DNA of 13,900 bases from Bacillota bacterium (GTDB lineage: Bacteria; Bacillota; Clostridia; Peptostreptococcales; Anaerovoracaceae): positions 1 through 13,900 of the forward strand of contig JAUNRL010000004.1 in the NCBI GenBank assembly GCA_030535715.1, given 5' to 3'. The translations under genes were made by a program, and so were the position numbers. Position 1 is the stretch's first letter; every line of letters begins with the position of its first letter. The notes under the pieces are model-generated. The model searched no databases, was not told the origin of the DNA, and saw only the letters and a program-made list of their open reading frames with translations. Shown piece after piece: positions 6,907-13,900 of this stretch.

Positions 6907-7665
6907 ATGAACGTCATATCTTCCCGAGAGAACGTCCTATATAAGCGCGCAACCAAACTTCTCCGAAGGAAAACCCGTGATGAGACCGGACTGTATCTGC
7001 TGGAGGGAATCAAGCCTCTGATGGATGCCCTGGAAACGGGAGCTGCGATAGAGAAGGTTTTTGTCTGCGACGGGACGGGCATCGGGTTTACGGGAGATGT
7101 TCCGGTGACCGGACTGACGAAGGAACTGTTTGCCGGTCTGTCCGATACCCGCCACTCTCAGGGGGTCATTGCCGTAGCCCGGCAGAAGACCGTCGGAGAG
7201 GAAGAATTCCGCCGGCAGGCGGCCGGGCGGAATATCGTGGTGCTCGACCGGCTGCAGGATCCGGGCAATGCGGGAACCATTATCCGCACGGCGGAGGCGG
7301 CCGGCTTCGCCGGGATTCTTGCCCTGAAGGGGACGACGGATATCTACGCGCCCAAGGTGGTGCGCGCGGCGGCCGGATCTCTGCTGCGCACACCGGTGAT
7401 GACCGGGATGTCGGAGGAAGAAGCGGTGCAGATGCTGCGGGAAGGCGGATGGAGCCTGGTGGCGGCCTGCGCTGATGCGGAGGAGGATTGCTTTTGCATC
7501 CGCTTGAACAAACCGGCGGCGCTGATGATCGGCAATGAAGGATGCGGCATCAGCGAAAGGCTGCGGAAATGCGCAGATTGCCACGTCAGAATACCCATGG
7601 AGGGCGGGATCGAATCCCTCAATGCCGCGGTAGCAGCGGGCATCCTGATGTACGCGGTCCGATAA
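6907..7665 (+). CDS. TrmH/SpoU-family RNA 2'-O-ribose methyltransferase (YsgA-like)
   Basis: A SAM-dependent SPOUT methyltransferase of 252 residues, probably acting on rRNA or tRNA ribose. An N-terminal substrate-binding domain (about 1-95, with GLYLLEGIKPLMDAL at 28-42) precedes the catalytic knot. Motif 1 is DPGNAGTIIRTAEAAGF (118-134), motif 2 is IGNEGCGIS (208-216), and motif 3 is IPMEGGIESLNAAVAAG (229-245). The start at 6907 is chosen because MNVISSRENVLYKRATKLLRR resembles the usual family beginning; the earlier in-frame ATG at 6862 falls inside the stem-loop and would add 15 unrelated residues. Neither has a good Shine-Dalgarno (only GAGAG touching 6907), so expression may be low. 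Its position before pheS matches Bacillus subtilis ysgA. The exact RNA target cannot be read from sequence. Confidence 0.88.
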   Translation: MNVISSRENVLYKRATKLLRRKTRDETGLYLLEGIKPLMDALETGAAIEKVFVCDGTGIGFTGDVPVTGLTKELFAGLSDTRHSQGVIAVARQKTVGEEEFRRQAAGRNIVVLDRLQDPGNAGTIIRTAEAAGFAGILALKGTTDIYAPKVVRAAAGSLLRTPVMTGMSEEEAVQMLREGGWSLVAACADAEEDCFCIRLNKPAALMIGNEGCGISERLRKCADCHVRIPMEGGIESLNAAVAAGILMYAVR

Positions 7666-7687
7666 ACAAACGATACAGGAGACGGAA

Positions 7688-8710
7688 ATGAAAGAGCAAC
7701 TGAACAGGATACTGAATGACGCGAGGCAGCAGCTTGAGGCGGCTACGACGCAGAGCGAGACCGATGAGATCCGCGTCCGCTTTCTGGGCAAGAAGGGCCG
7801 GCTGACGGAGATTCTCCGCGGCATGGGCAAGCTTTCGCCGGAAGAACGAAAGGCAACGGGGCAGATGGCCAATGGCGTCAGAGATCAGATCGAGGCCATG
7901 CTGGCCGAGCGGTTCGAGGCGGTGAAGGCAGCGGCGAAGGCAGCTCAGTTCCGGATGGAGCGGATCGACGTTACCGAACCGGGAAAGACCGAAGGACTCG
8001 GCGTGCCGCATCCCCTGACCATCACCATGGAGGAAATCTCCCGGGTATTCCGCAACATGGGCTATTCCATCGTGGAGGGCCCGGAGGTGGAAACCGTGTT
8101 CAATAACTTCGACGCGCTGAACGCCGGTCCGGATCATCCGGCCAGAGATATGACCGACACCTTTTATATTTCCGAGGATGTGCTGCTGCGGACGCAGACC
8201 TCTCCGGTACAGGTGCGGACTCTGCTGAAGGAGAAGCCGCCGATCAAGGTGATTTCCCCGGGCAGGGTGTTCCGCTGCGATACGCCCGACGCCACCCATT
8301 CCCCCATGTTTCATCAGGTGGAGGGACTTCTGGTGGACGAAGGGGTCACCATGGCGGATCTGAAGGGCACGCTGGACAGTTTCGCCAAGCAGCTTTTCGG
8401 AACATCCACGAAAACCAAGTTTCGGCCCCATCATTTCCCCTTCACGGAGCCCAGCGCGGAGATGGATGTCTCCTGCTTCAAGTGCGGTGGGAAGGGGTGC
8501 CGCGTCTGCAAGGGCAGCGGCTGGATTGAGATCCTGGGCTGCGGAATGGTTCACCCCAGTGTGCTTCAGGTCGGCGGACTGGATACGGAGAAATATACCG
8601 GATTCGCCTTCGGTCTGGGCGTCGAGCGGGTGGCCATGCTGAAATACGGCGTTGATGACATCCGTCTGTTCTACGAAAACGATATGCGCTTTATTGAGCA
8701 GTTCAAATAG
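7688..8710 (+). CDS. pheS: Phenylalanyl-tRNA synthetase alpha subunit PheS
   Basis: Catalytic subunit of the alpha2beta2 class II synthetase charging tRNA-Phe. The 340-residue length is typical. An N-terminal coiled-coil (about 1-90, which contacts tRNA in the family) leads into the catalytic core: HPARDMTDTFY (155-165), motif 2 around GRVFRCDTPDATHSPMFHQ (about 192-210), FTEPSAEMDV (about 254-263) and motif 3 GFAFGLGVERVAMLKYG (about 304-320). A four-cysteine segment, CFKCGGKGCRVCK (about 265-277), is common in bacterial PheS and resembles a metal site. AGGAG at 7677-7681 precedes the ATG by 6 bases. The 22-base gap to the methyltransferase leaves no room for a T-box leader, unlike pheST in Bacillus. 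pheT follows after 12 bases. Confidence 0.98.
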   Translation: MKEQLNRILNDARQQLEAATTQSETDEIRVRFLGKKGRLTEILRGMGKLSPEERKATGQMANGVRDQIEAMLAERFEAVKAAAKAAQFRMERIDVTEPGKTEGLGVPHPLTITMEEISRVFRNMGYSIVEGPEVETVFNNFDALNAGPDHPARDMTDTFYISEDVLLRTQTSPVQVRTLLKEKPPIKVISPGRVFRCDTPDATHSPMFHQVEGLLVDEGVTMADLKGTLDSFAKQLFGTSTKTKFRPHHFPFTEPSAEMDVSCFKCGGKGCRVCKGSGWIEILGCGMVHPSVLQVGGLDTEKYTGFAFGLGVERVAMLKYGVDDIRLFYENDMRFIEQFK

Positions 8711-8722
8711 GAGGAAGCATCC

Positions 8723-11194
8723 ATGTTAGTTCCCATTGAATGGTTAAAGGATTATATCGACCCCGGCGTCTCCCTGGACGAGTTCTGCGACCGGATGATC
8801 ATGTCCGGATCCAACCTGGAGACCTGTGAAGTCTTCGGCGGGGACATTGAAAAAGTGGTGGTGGGCCGCATTGAAGCGATCGAGCCCCATCCCGACGCGG
8901 ACAAACTGGTCATCTGCCGGATGGACGTGGGGCAGGAGGATCTGCTGCAGATCGTCACCGGAGCGCCCAACGTTTTCGAAGGGGCGCTGGTGCCCGTAGC
9001 GCTGCACAAGAGCCGTATCCCGGGCCCCCTGTACGGACAGCCGAAGCAGGAGGGGGGCGTGAAGATTACCAAAGGCAAGCTTCGCGGTGTCGAATCCTAC
9101 GGCATGTTCTGCTCCTGCAGCGAGCTGGGCTTTGAGGACAAGGTGGTTCCCGTCGCTCACCGAGACGGCATCTGGATTCTGCCCGATGATCTGACGCCGG
9201 GAGAGGAGTTCACCGAAGCTCTGGGGCTGAAGCAGGCGGTGGTTGACTTTGAGATCACCCCCAACCGGCCCGACTGCCTGGCCATGGTGGGCATGGCCAG
9301 AGAAGCTTCGGCCACGTTCGGCCGGCCGTTCGCCTATCCGGACATCACCATGGAGGAGGAAAACGGGGAAGGCGAAGCCGCGGATCGCATTGCCGTGGAA
9401 ATCAACAATTCGGAAAGCTGCAGGCGGTATGTGGCCCGGGTGGTCACGGACGTGAAGGTGCAGCAGTCCCCCTGGTGGCTGCAGAAGCGGCTCATGTACG
9501 CCGGGATGCGTCCCATCAACAATATTGTCGATATCACGAACTTCGTCATGCTGGAATACGGCCAGCCGATCCACGCTTTTGATATCCGTCAGGTCAGGGG
9601 AGGGAAGATCATCGTGGAGAACGCGAAGAGCGGTGAGGTTTTCACCACTCTGGATGAGACCGATCGAACCCTTTCTGGCGATATGCTCATGATCAGGGAC
9701 GCGGAGCGTCCCATCGCCGTTGCCGGCGTCATGGGCGGACTGAATTCGGAGATCGAAGCGGATACACAGACCATCGTCATTGAATCGGCCAACTTCGCGG
9801 CGGGCAGTGTGCGGCGGACGGCCAAAGCGCTGGGCCTGCGGACCGAGGCCTCCGCCCGGTTTGAAAAGGGCATCGACCCTAACCTCTGCGCCGATGCGGC
9901 GGACCGGGTCTGCCGGCTCATTGAACTGGTGGGAGGCGGTAGAGTCTGTCCGGGACGGGTTGATGTCTATCCCTCGCCGCAGCAGGCAAAGACCTTGGAT
10001 GTGCGGGTAGACCGAATCAATGCGGTGCTGGGCATCGAACTGACTCGGGAAGAGATGACGGCTATGCTGGAAGGGCTGGAAATCCAAGTGGCCGGGGAAG
10101 GCAACATCATGACGGTCACGCCGCCGACGGTCCGGCAGGATCTGCTGATCGAAGAGGACTACGTGGAGGAGATCGCCCGCATGTATGGCTATGACCGTCT
10201 GCCGGTGACCATGCCGCGCGACAGCAATGAGGTCAGGACGACCTATGAATGGGAGCTGCGGGATATGACCCGCCGCACCCTTTGCGCTCTGGGACTCAAT
10301 GAGATTCAGACCTATTCCTTCGTCAGTCCCTCCTCCGTGGATCGGGTGGGCATCGCCGAGGATTCCTGGGAAAGGGCCTTTGTGCGGATCATCAATCCGC
10401 TGGGCGAGGAAAATTCCGTCATGCGGACCATCCTGACCCCCAATATGCTGGAGACTCTGGGAAGGAATTATGCGCGGAACATTGAACAGGTGAAAGCCTT
10501 TGAGATCGGCAACACCTTCACGGCCACGGATCTGAATTCAGATCATCTGCCCGATGAGGAGTATTCCCTGTGCATCGGCATGTACGGGAAGAAGGAAGAC
10601 TTCTTCACCCTGAAGGGCGTGGTTGTGGAAATGCTGAAGGTACTGGGTATCCGGGAGCCGATCTTCATGGCGGAGCACGAGTACGGCCCCTATCATCCGG
10701 GACGCTGCGCCAGGATCAGCGTGTCTGCATCGGATCAGATGCGGGCCGCCGGCATCGAGATGGAGGAACTGGGCATCATGGGCGAGATCCATCCGGACGT
10801 AGCGGAGCGCTATGGTCTGGACGGCGTGCGGATCTACTGCTGCGAGCTCATGTTCAATGCCATCATCCGCAAGGCGGATACGGAAGTAGTCTACCGGCCG
10901 CTGCCGAAGTACCCGGCGACCGCCAGGGACATCGCCCTGCAGGTGGATGAGGACTTAGAGGTTGGAAAGATCGAGAAGGTCATCCGCGAGCATGGCGGAT
11001 CAATTCTGGAGGACGTCCGGCTGTTTGACGTGTACCGGGGCAGACAGGTGGAAGAAGGCCAGAAGAGCGTTGCCTTTTCCCTGGTTTACCGCGACCGGGA
11101 GAAGACTCTGACCGACGAGGAAGTATCAGCCGTTCACACGGAAGTGCTGAAGGCTCTGAAAGATAATCTGAACGCAGTACTGAGGGAAATGTAG
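8723..11194 (+). CDS. pheT: Phenylalanyl-tRNA synthetase beta subunit PheT
   Basis: The 823-residue beta subunit, standard length for the bacterial long form, which carries the editing and tRNA-binding domains. The EMAP-II-like tRNA-binding domain spans about 40-155 (VVGRIEAIEPHPDADKLVIC at 46-65; KLRGVESYGMFCSCSELGF at 119-137). FEITPNRPDCLAMVGMARE (176-194) opens the core. The B3/B4 editing domain follows (INNIVDITNFVMLEYGQPIH, 265-284; RTEASARFEKGID, 373-385). B5 is about 420-495 (EEDYVEEIARMYGYDRLP), then a degenerate class II core, and the ferredoxin-like anticodon-binding domain from about 727 (YRPLPKYPATARDIAL) to the end. A strong AGGAGG (8709-8714) overlaps the pheS stop and sits 8 bases before the ATG, indicating coupled, near-stoichiometric expression. 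No truncation or frameshift seen. Confidence 0.98.
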   Translation: MLVPIEWLKDYIDPGVSLDEFCDRMIMSGSNLETCEVFGGDIEKVVVGRIEAIEPHPDADKLVICRMDVGQEDLLQIVTGAPNVFEGALVPVALHKSRIPGPLYGQPKQEGGVKITKGKLRGVESYGMFCSCSELGFEDKVVPVAHRDGIWILPDDLTPGEEFTEALGLKQAVVDFEITPNRPDCLAMVGMAREASATFGRPFAYPDITMEEENGEGEAADRIAVEINNSESCRRYVARVVTDVKVQQSPWWLQKRLMYAGMRPINNIVDITNFVMLEYGQPIHAFDIRQVRGGKIIVENAKSGEVFTTLDETDRTLSGDMLMIRDAERPIAVAGVMGGLNSEIEADTQTIVIESANFAAGSVRRTAKALGLRTEASARFEKGIDPNLCADAADRVCRLIELVGGGRVCPGRVDVYPSPQQAKTLDVRVDRINAVLGIELTREEMTAMLEGLEIQVAGEGNIMTVTPPTVRQDLLIEEDYVEEIARMYGYDRLPVTMPRDSNEVRTTYEWELRDMTRRTLCALGLNEIQTYSFVSPSSVDRVGIAEDSWERAFVRIINPLGEENSVMRTILTPNMLETLGRNYARNIEQVKAFEIGNTFTATDLNSDHLPDEEYSLCIGMYGKKEDFFTLKGVVVEMLKVLGIREPIFMAEHEYGPYHPGRCARISVSASDQMRAAGIEMEELGIMGEIHPDVAERYGLDGVRIYCCELMFNAIIRKADTEVVYRPLPKYPATARDIALQVDEDLEVGKIEKVIREHGGSILEDVRLFDVYRGRQVEEGQKSVAFSLVYRDREKTLTDEEVSAVHTEVLKALKDNLNAVLREM

Positions 11195-11204
11195 GAGAAA
11201 GATC

Positions 11205-11768
11205 ATGGGAATCAACAAGGCAAAAGTCAAGATCTACGGTCAGGAGTACACGATCTCGGGAGAAATGTCCAAGGAGGAAATCATCCAGGTAGCAGCTCAC
11301 GTGGATATGAAAATGCAGGAGATCACCGAGGCGGCCAAGGCTGCCGGTGCCGTTCCGGGAAATGTGGGAATCCTGTCGGCGGTCAACATCGCCGGCGAGT
11401 ATTTCAAGGCTCTGGAGGAGATGGAGGAGTACAAGCGGCTCAACGCGCAGCTGGAAAAGGATGCTCAGCACTATGTCCAGCTCTGGGATGAAGCCAAGAA
11501 GAACTACACCGACTACAAGGAAGAGACCCAGCAAGTTGTGGCGCAGAAGGAAGAACTGACGGCAGCCATCCGGCAGAGGGACGGGGAGATTTCCCGTCTG
11601 CGCGGCGAGGTGGAGGATGCCCGTTCCCAGGCCCAGAGCGGAATGGAAGAAGTGGTTTCCGAAATCGAAGACCGGTGCCGGGAACTGGAGAACAGCTTCT
11701 TTGATCTGCAGATGGAAAACCTCCAGCTGAAGAAGGAGCTGGAGAAGTACAAAAACAACAACGACTGA
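11205..11768 (+). CDS. zapA: Cell division protein ZapA with extended C-terminal coiled coil
   Basis: ZapA binds and bundles FtsZ protofilaments in the cytoplasm. The N-terminal part fits the family: KAKVKIYGQEYTISGEMSKEEIIQVAAHVD (5-34, two short strands and a helix; quoted here as KVKIYGQEYTI and EEIIQVAAHVD in the key parts), then VGILSAVNIAGEYFKALEE (54-72), the typical dimerisation helix. After about residue 72 it continues as a highly charged Glu/Lys/Gln-rich helix to 187, almost certainly a coiled coil, ending in a polar tail KNNND. Most ZapA proteins are about 85-110 residues, so this is nearly double. AGGAG at 11193-11197 overlaps the pheT stop, 7 bases before the ATG. In Bacillus subtilis zapA is also downstream of pheT (with rnhC between). 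The ZapA assignment rests on the N-terminal third plus synteny. Confidence 0.88.
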   Translation: MGINKAKVKIYGQEYTISGEMSKEEIIQVAAHVDMKMQEITEAAKAAGAVPGNVGILSAVNIAGEYFKALEEMEEYKRLNAQLEKDAQHYVQLWDEAKKNYTDYKEETQQVVAQKEELTAAIRQRDGEISRLRGEVEDARSQAQSGMEEVVSEIEDRCRELENSFFDLQMENLQLKKELEKYKNNND

Positions 11769-11774
11769 TTGTCC

Positions 11775-13900
11775 ATGAAGGAGAAGATACTACAGGTTCT
11801 CGAATACGGCAGGATCATCGACAGGCTGAAGGAGCAGGCTGGTTCTGAAATGGCGAAAAAGGCCATTTCAGAGCTTAAGCCTGTTTTTGATGTGGAGGAT
11901 ATCCGGCAACGACAGCAGGAAACCACGGAGGCGGTCCGGCTGATCAGTGCCAGAGGATCGCTGCCCATCGGCGGCATCACGGACATTCACGGGCTGGTTT
12001 CCTTCGCGGTGAAGGGCGGCACCCTGACGATGGCGCAGCTGCTGCGGGTTATGCGGCAGATGAAGACCGCCCGGGATGTGGTCACCTTCATGAAAGGGGA
12101 GGATGTGCCGGAGCTTCCACTGCTCTCCTCCATCGTGGGGATCCTGGCGGTACACAGGCAGCTGGCGGAGCGGATTGACGCCTGCATCCTCTCGGAGGAT
12201 GAGATGGCGGACAGCGCCAGCAGCGAGCTGAGAAGCATCCGGCGGGCCATCCTGCGGCAGAACGAGGCGCTGCGGGCGAAGATGAACCAGATCCTGAATT
12301 CCGCCGATAACCGGAACATCCTTCAGGATGCCATTGTGACCATCCGCAACGGCCGGTATGTAGTGCCCGTCAAGCAGGAGCACCGCTCCGGCGTGCCCGG
12401 TATCGTTCATGACCAGAGCGGCTCGGGGCAGACCCTGTTCATCGAGCCTCAGGCCATCGTCAATATGAACAACGAGCTGCGCCAGCTGGAGCTGGACGAG
12501 CAGGCGGAGATCGACCGGATCCTGCGGGAGTTTTCTGAAGCGGTGGCGGAACTGCATTACGATCTGGAGAACAACCAGAAACTGCTGGTTCTGCTGGATA
12601 CCTTCATGGCCAGGGGGCGGCTGTCCATCGCCATGGACGGGGAGGAACCGGAAATCGCCGAGGACGGCGTGCTGGATCTGCAGGCGGCGGTGCATCCGCT
12701 GCTTGACCGTGATCAGGCGGTGCCCGGCCACATCTCCATCGGGGGAGAGTACCGGACGCTGGTGGTGACCGGCCCCAACACGGGCGGCAAGACCGTCACC
12801 CTGAAGACGGCGGGACTGCTGACGCTGATGGCCCAGGCGGGTCTGCACATCCCGGCGGCTGCCGGCAGCCGGATCCCCGTGTTCCGGCAGGTGTTCGCCG
12901 ACATCGGCGATGAGCAGAGCATCGAGCAGAGCCTGTCTACCTTTTCCTCCCACATGTCCAATATCGTGGAGATCGTGAAAGAGGCGGACGGAGAGAGTCT
13001 GGTACTGCTGGACGAGCTGGGCGCGGGGACAGATCCCGCCGAAGGCGCGGCCCTGGCCATCGCCATTCTGGAGGAGCTGAGCCGCCGGGGAGCGTGCACG
13101 CTGGCGACCACCCACTACACGGAACTAAAGAAATACGCTATCGCCGCGGAGGGCGTGGAGAACGCCTCCATGGAGTTTGACGTGAAGACTCTGCGGCCTA
13201 CATACCGGTTGACCATCGGACTTCCGGGCAAGTCCAACGCTTTCGAGATCGCCTCCCGGCTGGGCATTCCCGCGTCGTTCACCCAGCGGGCGGGACAGCT
13301 GCTGGATACCGGCGACGTTGCCTTTGATGAGGTGATCGGTTCGTTGGAAGAGGACAAGAAGCAGGTGGAACAGGAGCGGGAGGAGGCGCGCCGGATGGCG
13401 GAGGAGATGCGTTGGGAAAGGGAGAGGCTGCAGGAGGAAATCCGCGCGCAGCAAGCCCGGCAGGAGAAGGAACTGGCCGAAGCCCGGGAAGAGGCGAGGG
13501 AGATCGTCCGGGAGGCGAAGGAGGTCTCCGACGAGATCCGGCGGGAACTGAAGGAGCTGTCCCGGCTGGAGAACCTGAGCGAGGCGAACCGTCGCCACGA
13601 TGCCAGCCGCAGGCGGCTGCGTCAGCTGGAAAAGAAAAACCGGCCGACCATCAGGAAAGAAGAGAATACGGCGCCGGTGGATCCGGATAAACTGAAGGTT
13701 GGAGACCGGGTCAAGGTGCTGACCATCGGGCAGAACGGGGAGATTCTGGAACTGCCCGATGAGCGTGGCGAACTGATGGTGCAGGTGGGGATGATGAAAG
13801 TCAACGCCCATGTGGATGACATCATGCTGATCGACCGACGCAGGCCCGCATCCAGACCCGGACCACGGTTCGGAGGGAGCGGACACGGCAGCCTCCGGCG
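11775..13900 (+). CDS. mutS2: MutS2 ATPase (RqcU), 3' truncated by window edge
   Basis: The first 708 codons of a MutS2 protein with no stop before the window ends. The start MKEKILQVLEYGRIIDRLKE fits the family. A MutS-like core and clamp (about 1-310, with the conserved RNGRYVVPVKQEHR at 191-204 and GIVHDQSGSGQTLFIEP at 209-225) leads to the ABC-type ATPase: Walker A TGPNTGGKTVTLKT (332-345), SLSTFSSHMSNI (386-397), Walker B LVLLDELGAGTDPAEG (409-424) and TTHYTELKKYA (445-455). A long coiled coil spans about 520-625, then a KOW-like segment (KVGDRVKVLTIGQNGEI, 641-657). An Arg/Gly-rich linker ends the visible part; the expected C-terminal Smr nuclease-like domain (about 80 residues) lies outside. 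In Bacillus subtilis MutS2 binds collided ribosomes; recombination roles are reported elsewhere. No Shine-Dalgarno precedes the ATG, 6 bases after zapA. Confidence 0.96.
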   Translation, partial: MKEKILQVLEYGRIIDRLKEQAGSEMAKKAISELKPVFDVEDIRQRQQETTEAVRLISARGSLPIGGITDIHGLVSFAVKGGTLTMAQLLRVMRQMKTARDVVTFMKGEDVPELPLLSSIVGILAVHRQLAERIDACILSEDEMADSASSELRSIRRAILRQNEALRAKMNQILNSADNRNILQDAIVTIRNGRYVVPVKQEHRSGVPGIVHDQSGSGQTLFIEPQAIVNMNNELRQLELDEQAEIDRILREFSEAVAELHYDLENNQKLLVLLDTFMARGRLSIAMDGEEPEIAEDGVLDLQAAVHPLLDRDQAVPGHISIGGEYRTLVVTGPNTGGKTVTLKTAGLLTLMAQAGLHIPAAAGSRIPVFRQVFADIGDEQSIEQSLSTFSSHMSNIVEIVKEADGESLVLLDELGAGTDPAEGAALAIAILEELSRRGACTLATTHYTELKKYAIAAEGVENASMEFDVKTLRPTYRLTIGLPGKSNAFEIASRLGIPASFTQRAGQLLDTGDVAFDEVIGSLEEDKKQVEQEREEARRMAEEMRWERERLQEEIRAQQARQEKELAEAREEAREIVREAKEVSDEIRRELKELSRLENLSEANRRHDASRRRLRQLEKKNRPTIRKEENTAPVDPDKLKVGDRVKVLTIGQNGEILELPDERGELMVQVGMMKVNAHVDDIMLIDRRRPASRPGPRFGGSGHGSLR
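11844..11872 (+). other. Perfect 11-bp inverted repeat inside the start of mutS2
   Basis: TCTGAAATGGC (11844-11854) pairs perfectly with GCCATTTCAGA (11862-11872) around a 7-base A-rich loop. G-T and G-C pairs could extend the stem by up to three more pairs on the outside (11841-11843 with 11873-11875). It lies about 70 bases after the mutS2 ATG and encodes SEMAKKAISE, which is ordinary protein sequence. It may be an mRNA structure or chance; function unknown. Confidence 0.7.

Noticed and set aside
5712..7082. Long minus-strand open frame (456 codons) opposite ftsZ and the methyltransferase start
   Set aside because: It runs opposite a gene with unmistakable FtsZ motifs, crosses a gene boundary and the stem-loop, and reads as low-complexity His/Arg/Leu/Asp-rich protein, as expected for the antisense of GC-rich codons.
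8482..8525. Cys-rich CFKCGGKGCRVCK in PheS as an unusual zinc-finger insertion
   Set aside because: This four-cysteine segment is common in bacterial PheS, so it is not a novelty.
8744..10087. Minus-strand open frame of 447 codons opposite pheT
   Set aside because: Entirely inside pheT, no recognisable domain, and composition typical of an antisense shadow.
11868..13115. Minus-strand open frame of 415 codons opposite mutS2
   Set aside because: The plus strand encodes an intact MutS2 with Walker A and B motifs across the same bases; the antisense product is His/Gln/Arg/Leu-rich and matches nothing I know.
1..13900. Mobile element, CRISPR array, defence or toxin-antitoxin system
   Set aside because: No transposase or integrase motif, no regularly spaced repeats, no tRNA or attachment-like site, and uniform base composition and strand across core genes.

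Overview
The window is a gene-dense, single-strand stretch (all genes on +) of a GC-rich bacterium. Protein features point to the Bacillota, most likely class Clostridia: an FtsW/SpoVE-type polymerase between murD and murG, a DivIB-like FtsQ with a long charged cytoplasmic tail, an FtsZ starting MLQFE, and the run SpoU-methyltransferase / pheS / pheT / zapA / mutS2 known from Bacillus and its relatives. I cannot name the genus. No stretch over 300 bases lacks a gene; the longest gap is 82 bases.

Layout. Bases 1-6824 are the 3' part of a division and cell wall (dcw) cluster: the last 34 codons of murF, then mraY, murD, ftsW, murG, ftsQ and ftsZ. Junctions are tight: murF/mraY overlap by 4 bases, murD/ftsW by 40, and the ftsW-murG gap is 4. 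The one spacer with a clear promoter is ftsQ-ftsZ (52 bases). Bases 6907-13900 hold a second conserved block: a TrmH/SpoU-family RNA 2'-O-methyltransferase, pheS, pheT, zapA and mutS2, with gaps of 22, 12, 10 and 6 bases. mutS2 runs off the right edge just before its expected Smr domain. The two blocks are separated by 82 bases containing a 10-bp stem-loop.

How the genes work together. MurD and MurF add D-glutamate and D-Ala-D-Ala to the cytoplasmic UDP-MurNAc peptide. MraY moves the product onto undecaprenyl phosphate (lipid I), MurG adds GlcNAc (lipid II), and FtsW polymerises it at the septum. FtsQ is the divisome scaffold, FtsZ the cytoskeletal ring, and ZapA an FtsZ-bundling factor. PheS and PheT form the alpha2beta2 phenylalanyl-tRNA synthetase. 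The methyltransferase probably modifies rRNA or tRNA, and MutS2 acts in ribosome-collision rescue and/or DNA recombination control.

This is mostly ordinary core-genome sequence. I see no mobile element, CRISPR array, RNA gene, toxin-antitoxin or defence system, and no credible new system. The points worth a second look are modest: direct adjacency of the dcw and pheST-zapA-mutS2 blocks, a ZapA about twice the usual length with a long coiled coil, two unexplained perfect stem-loops (after ftsZ and inside the start of mutS2), a tandem 10-bp duplication between murG and ftsQ, and a mutS2 start without a Shine-Dalgarno sequence.
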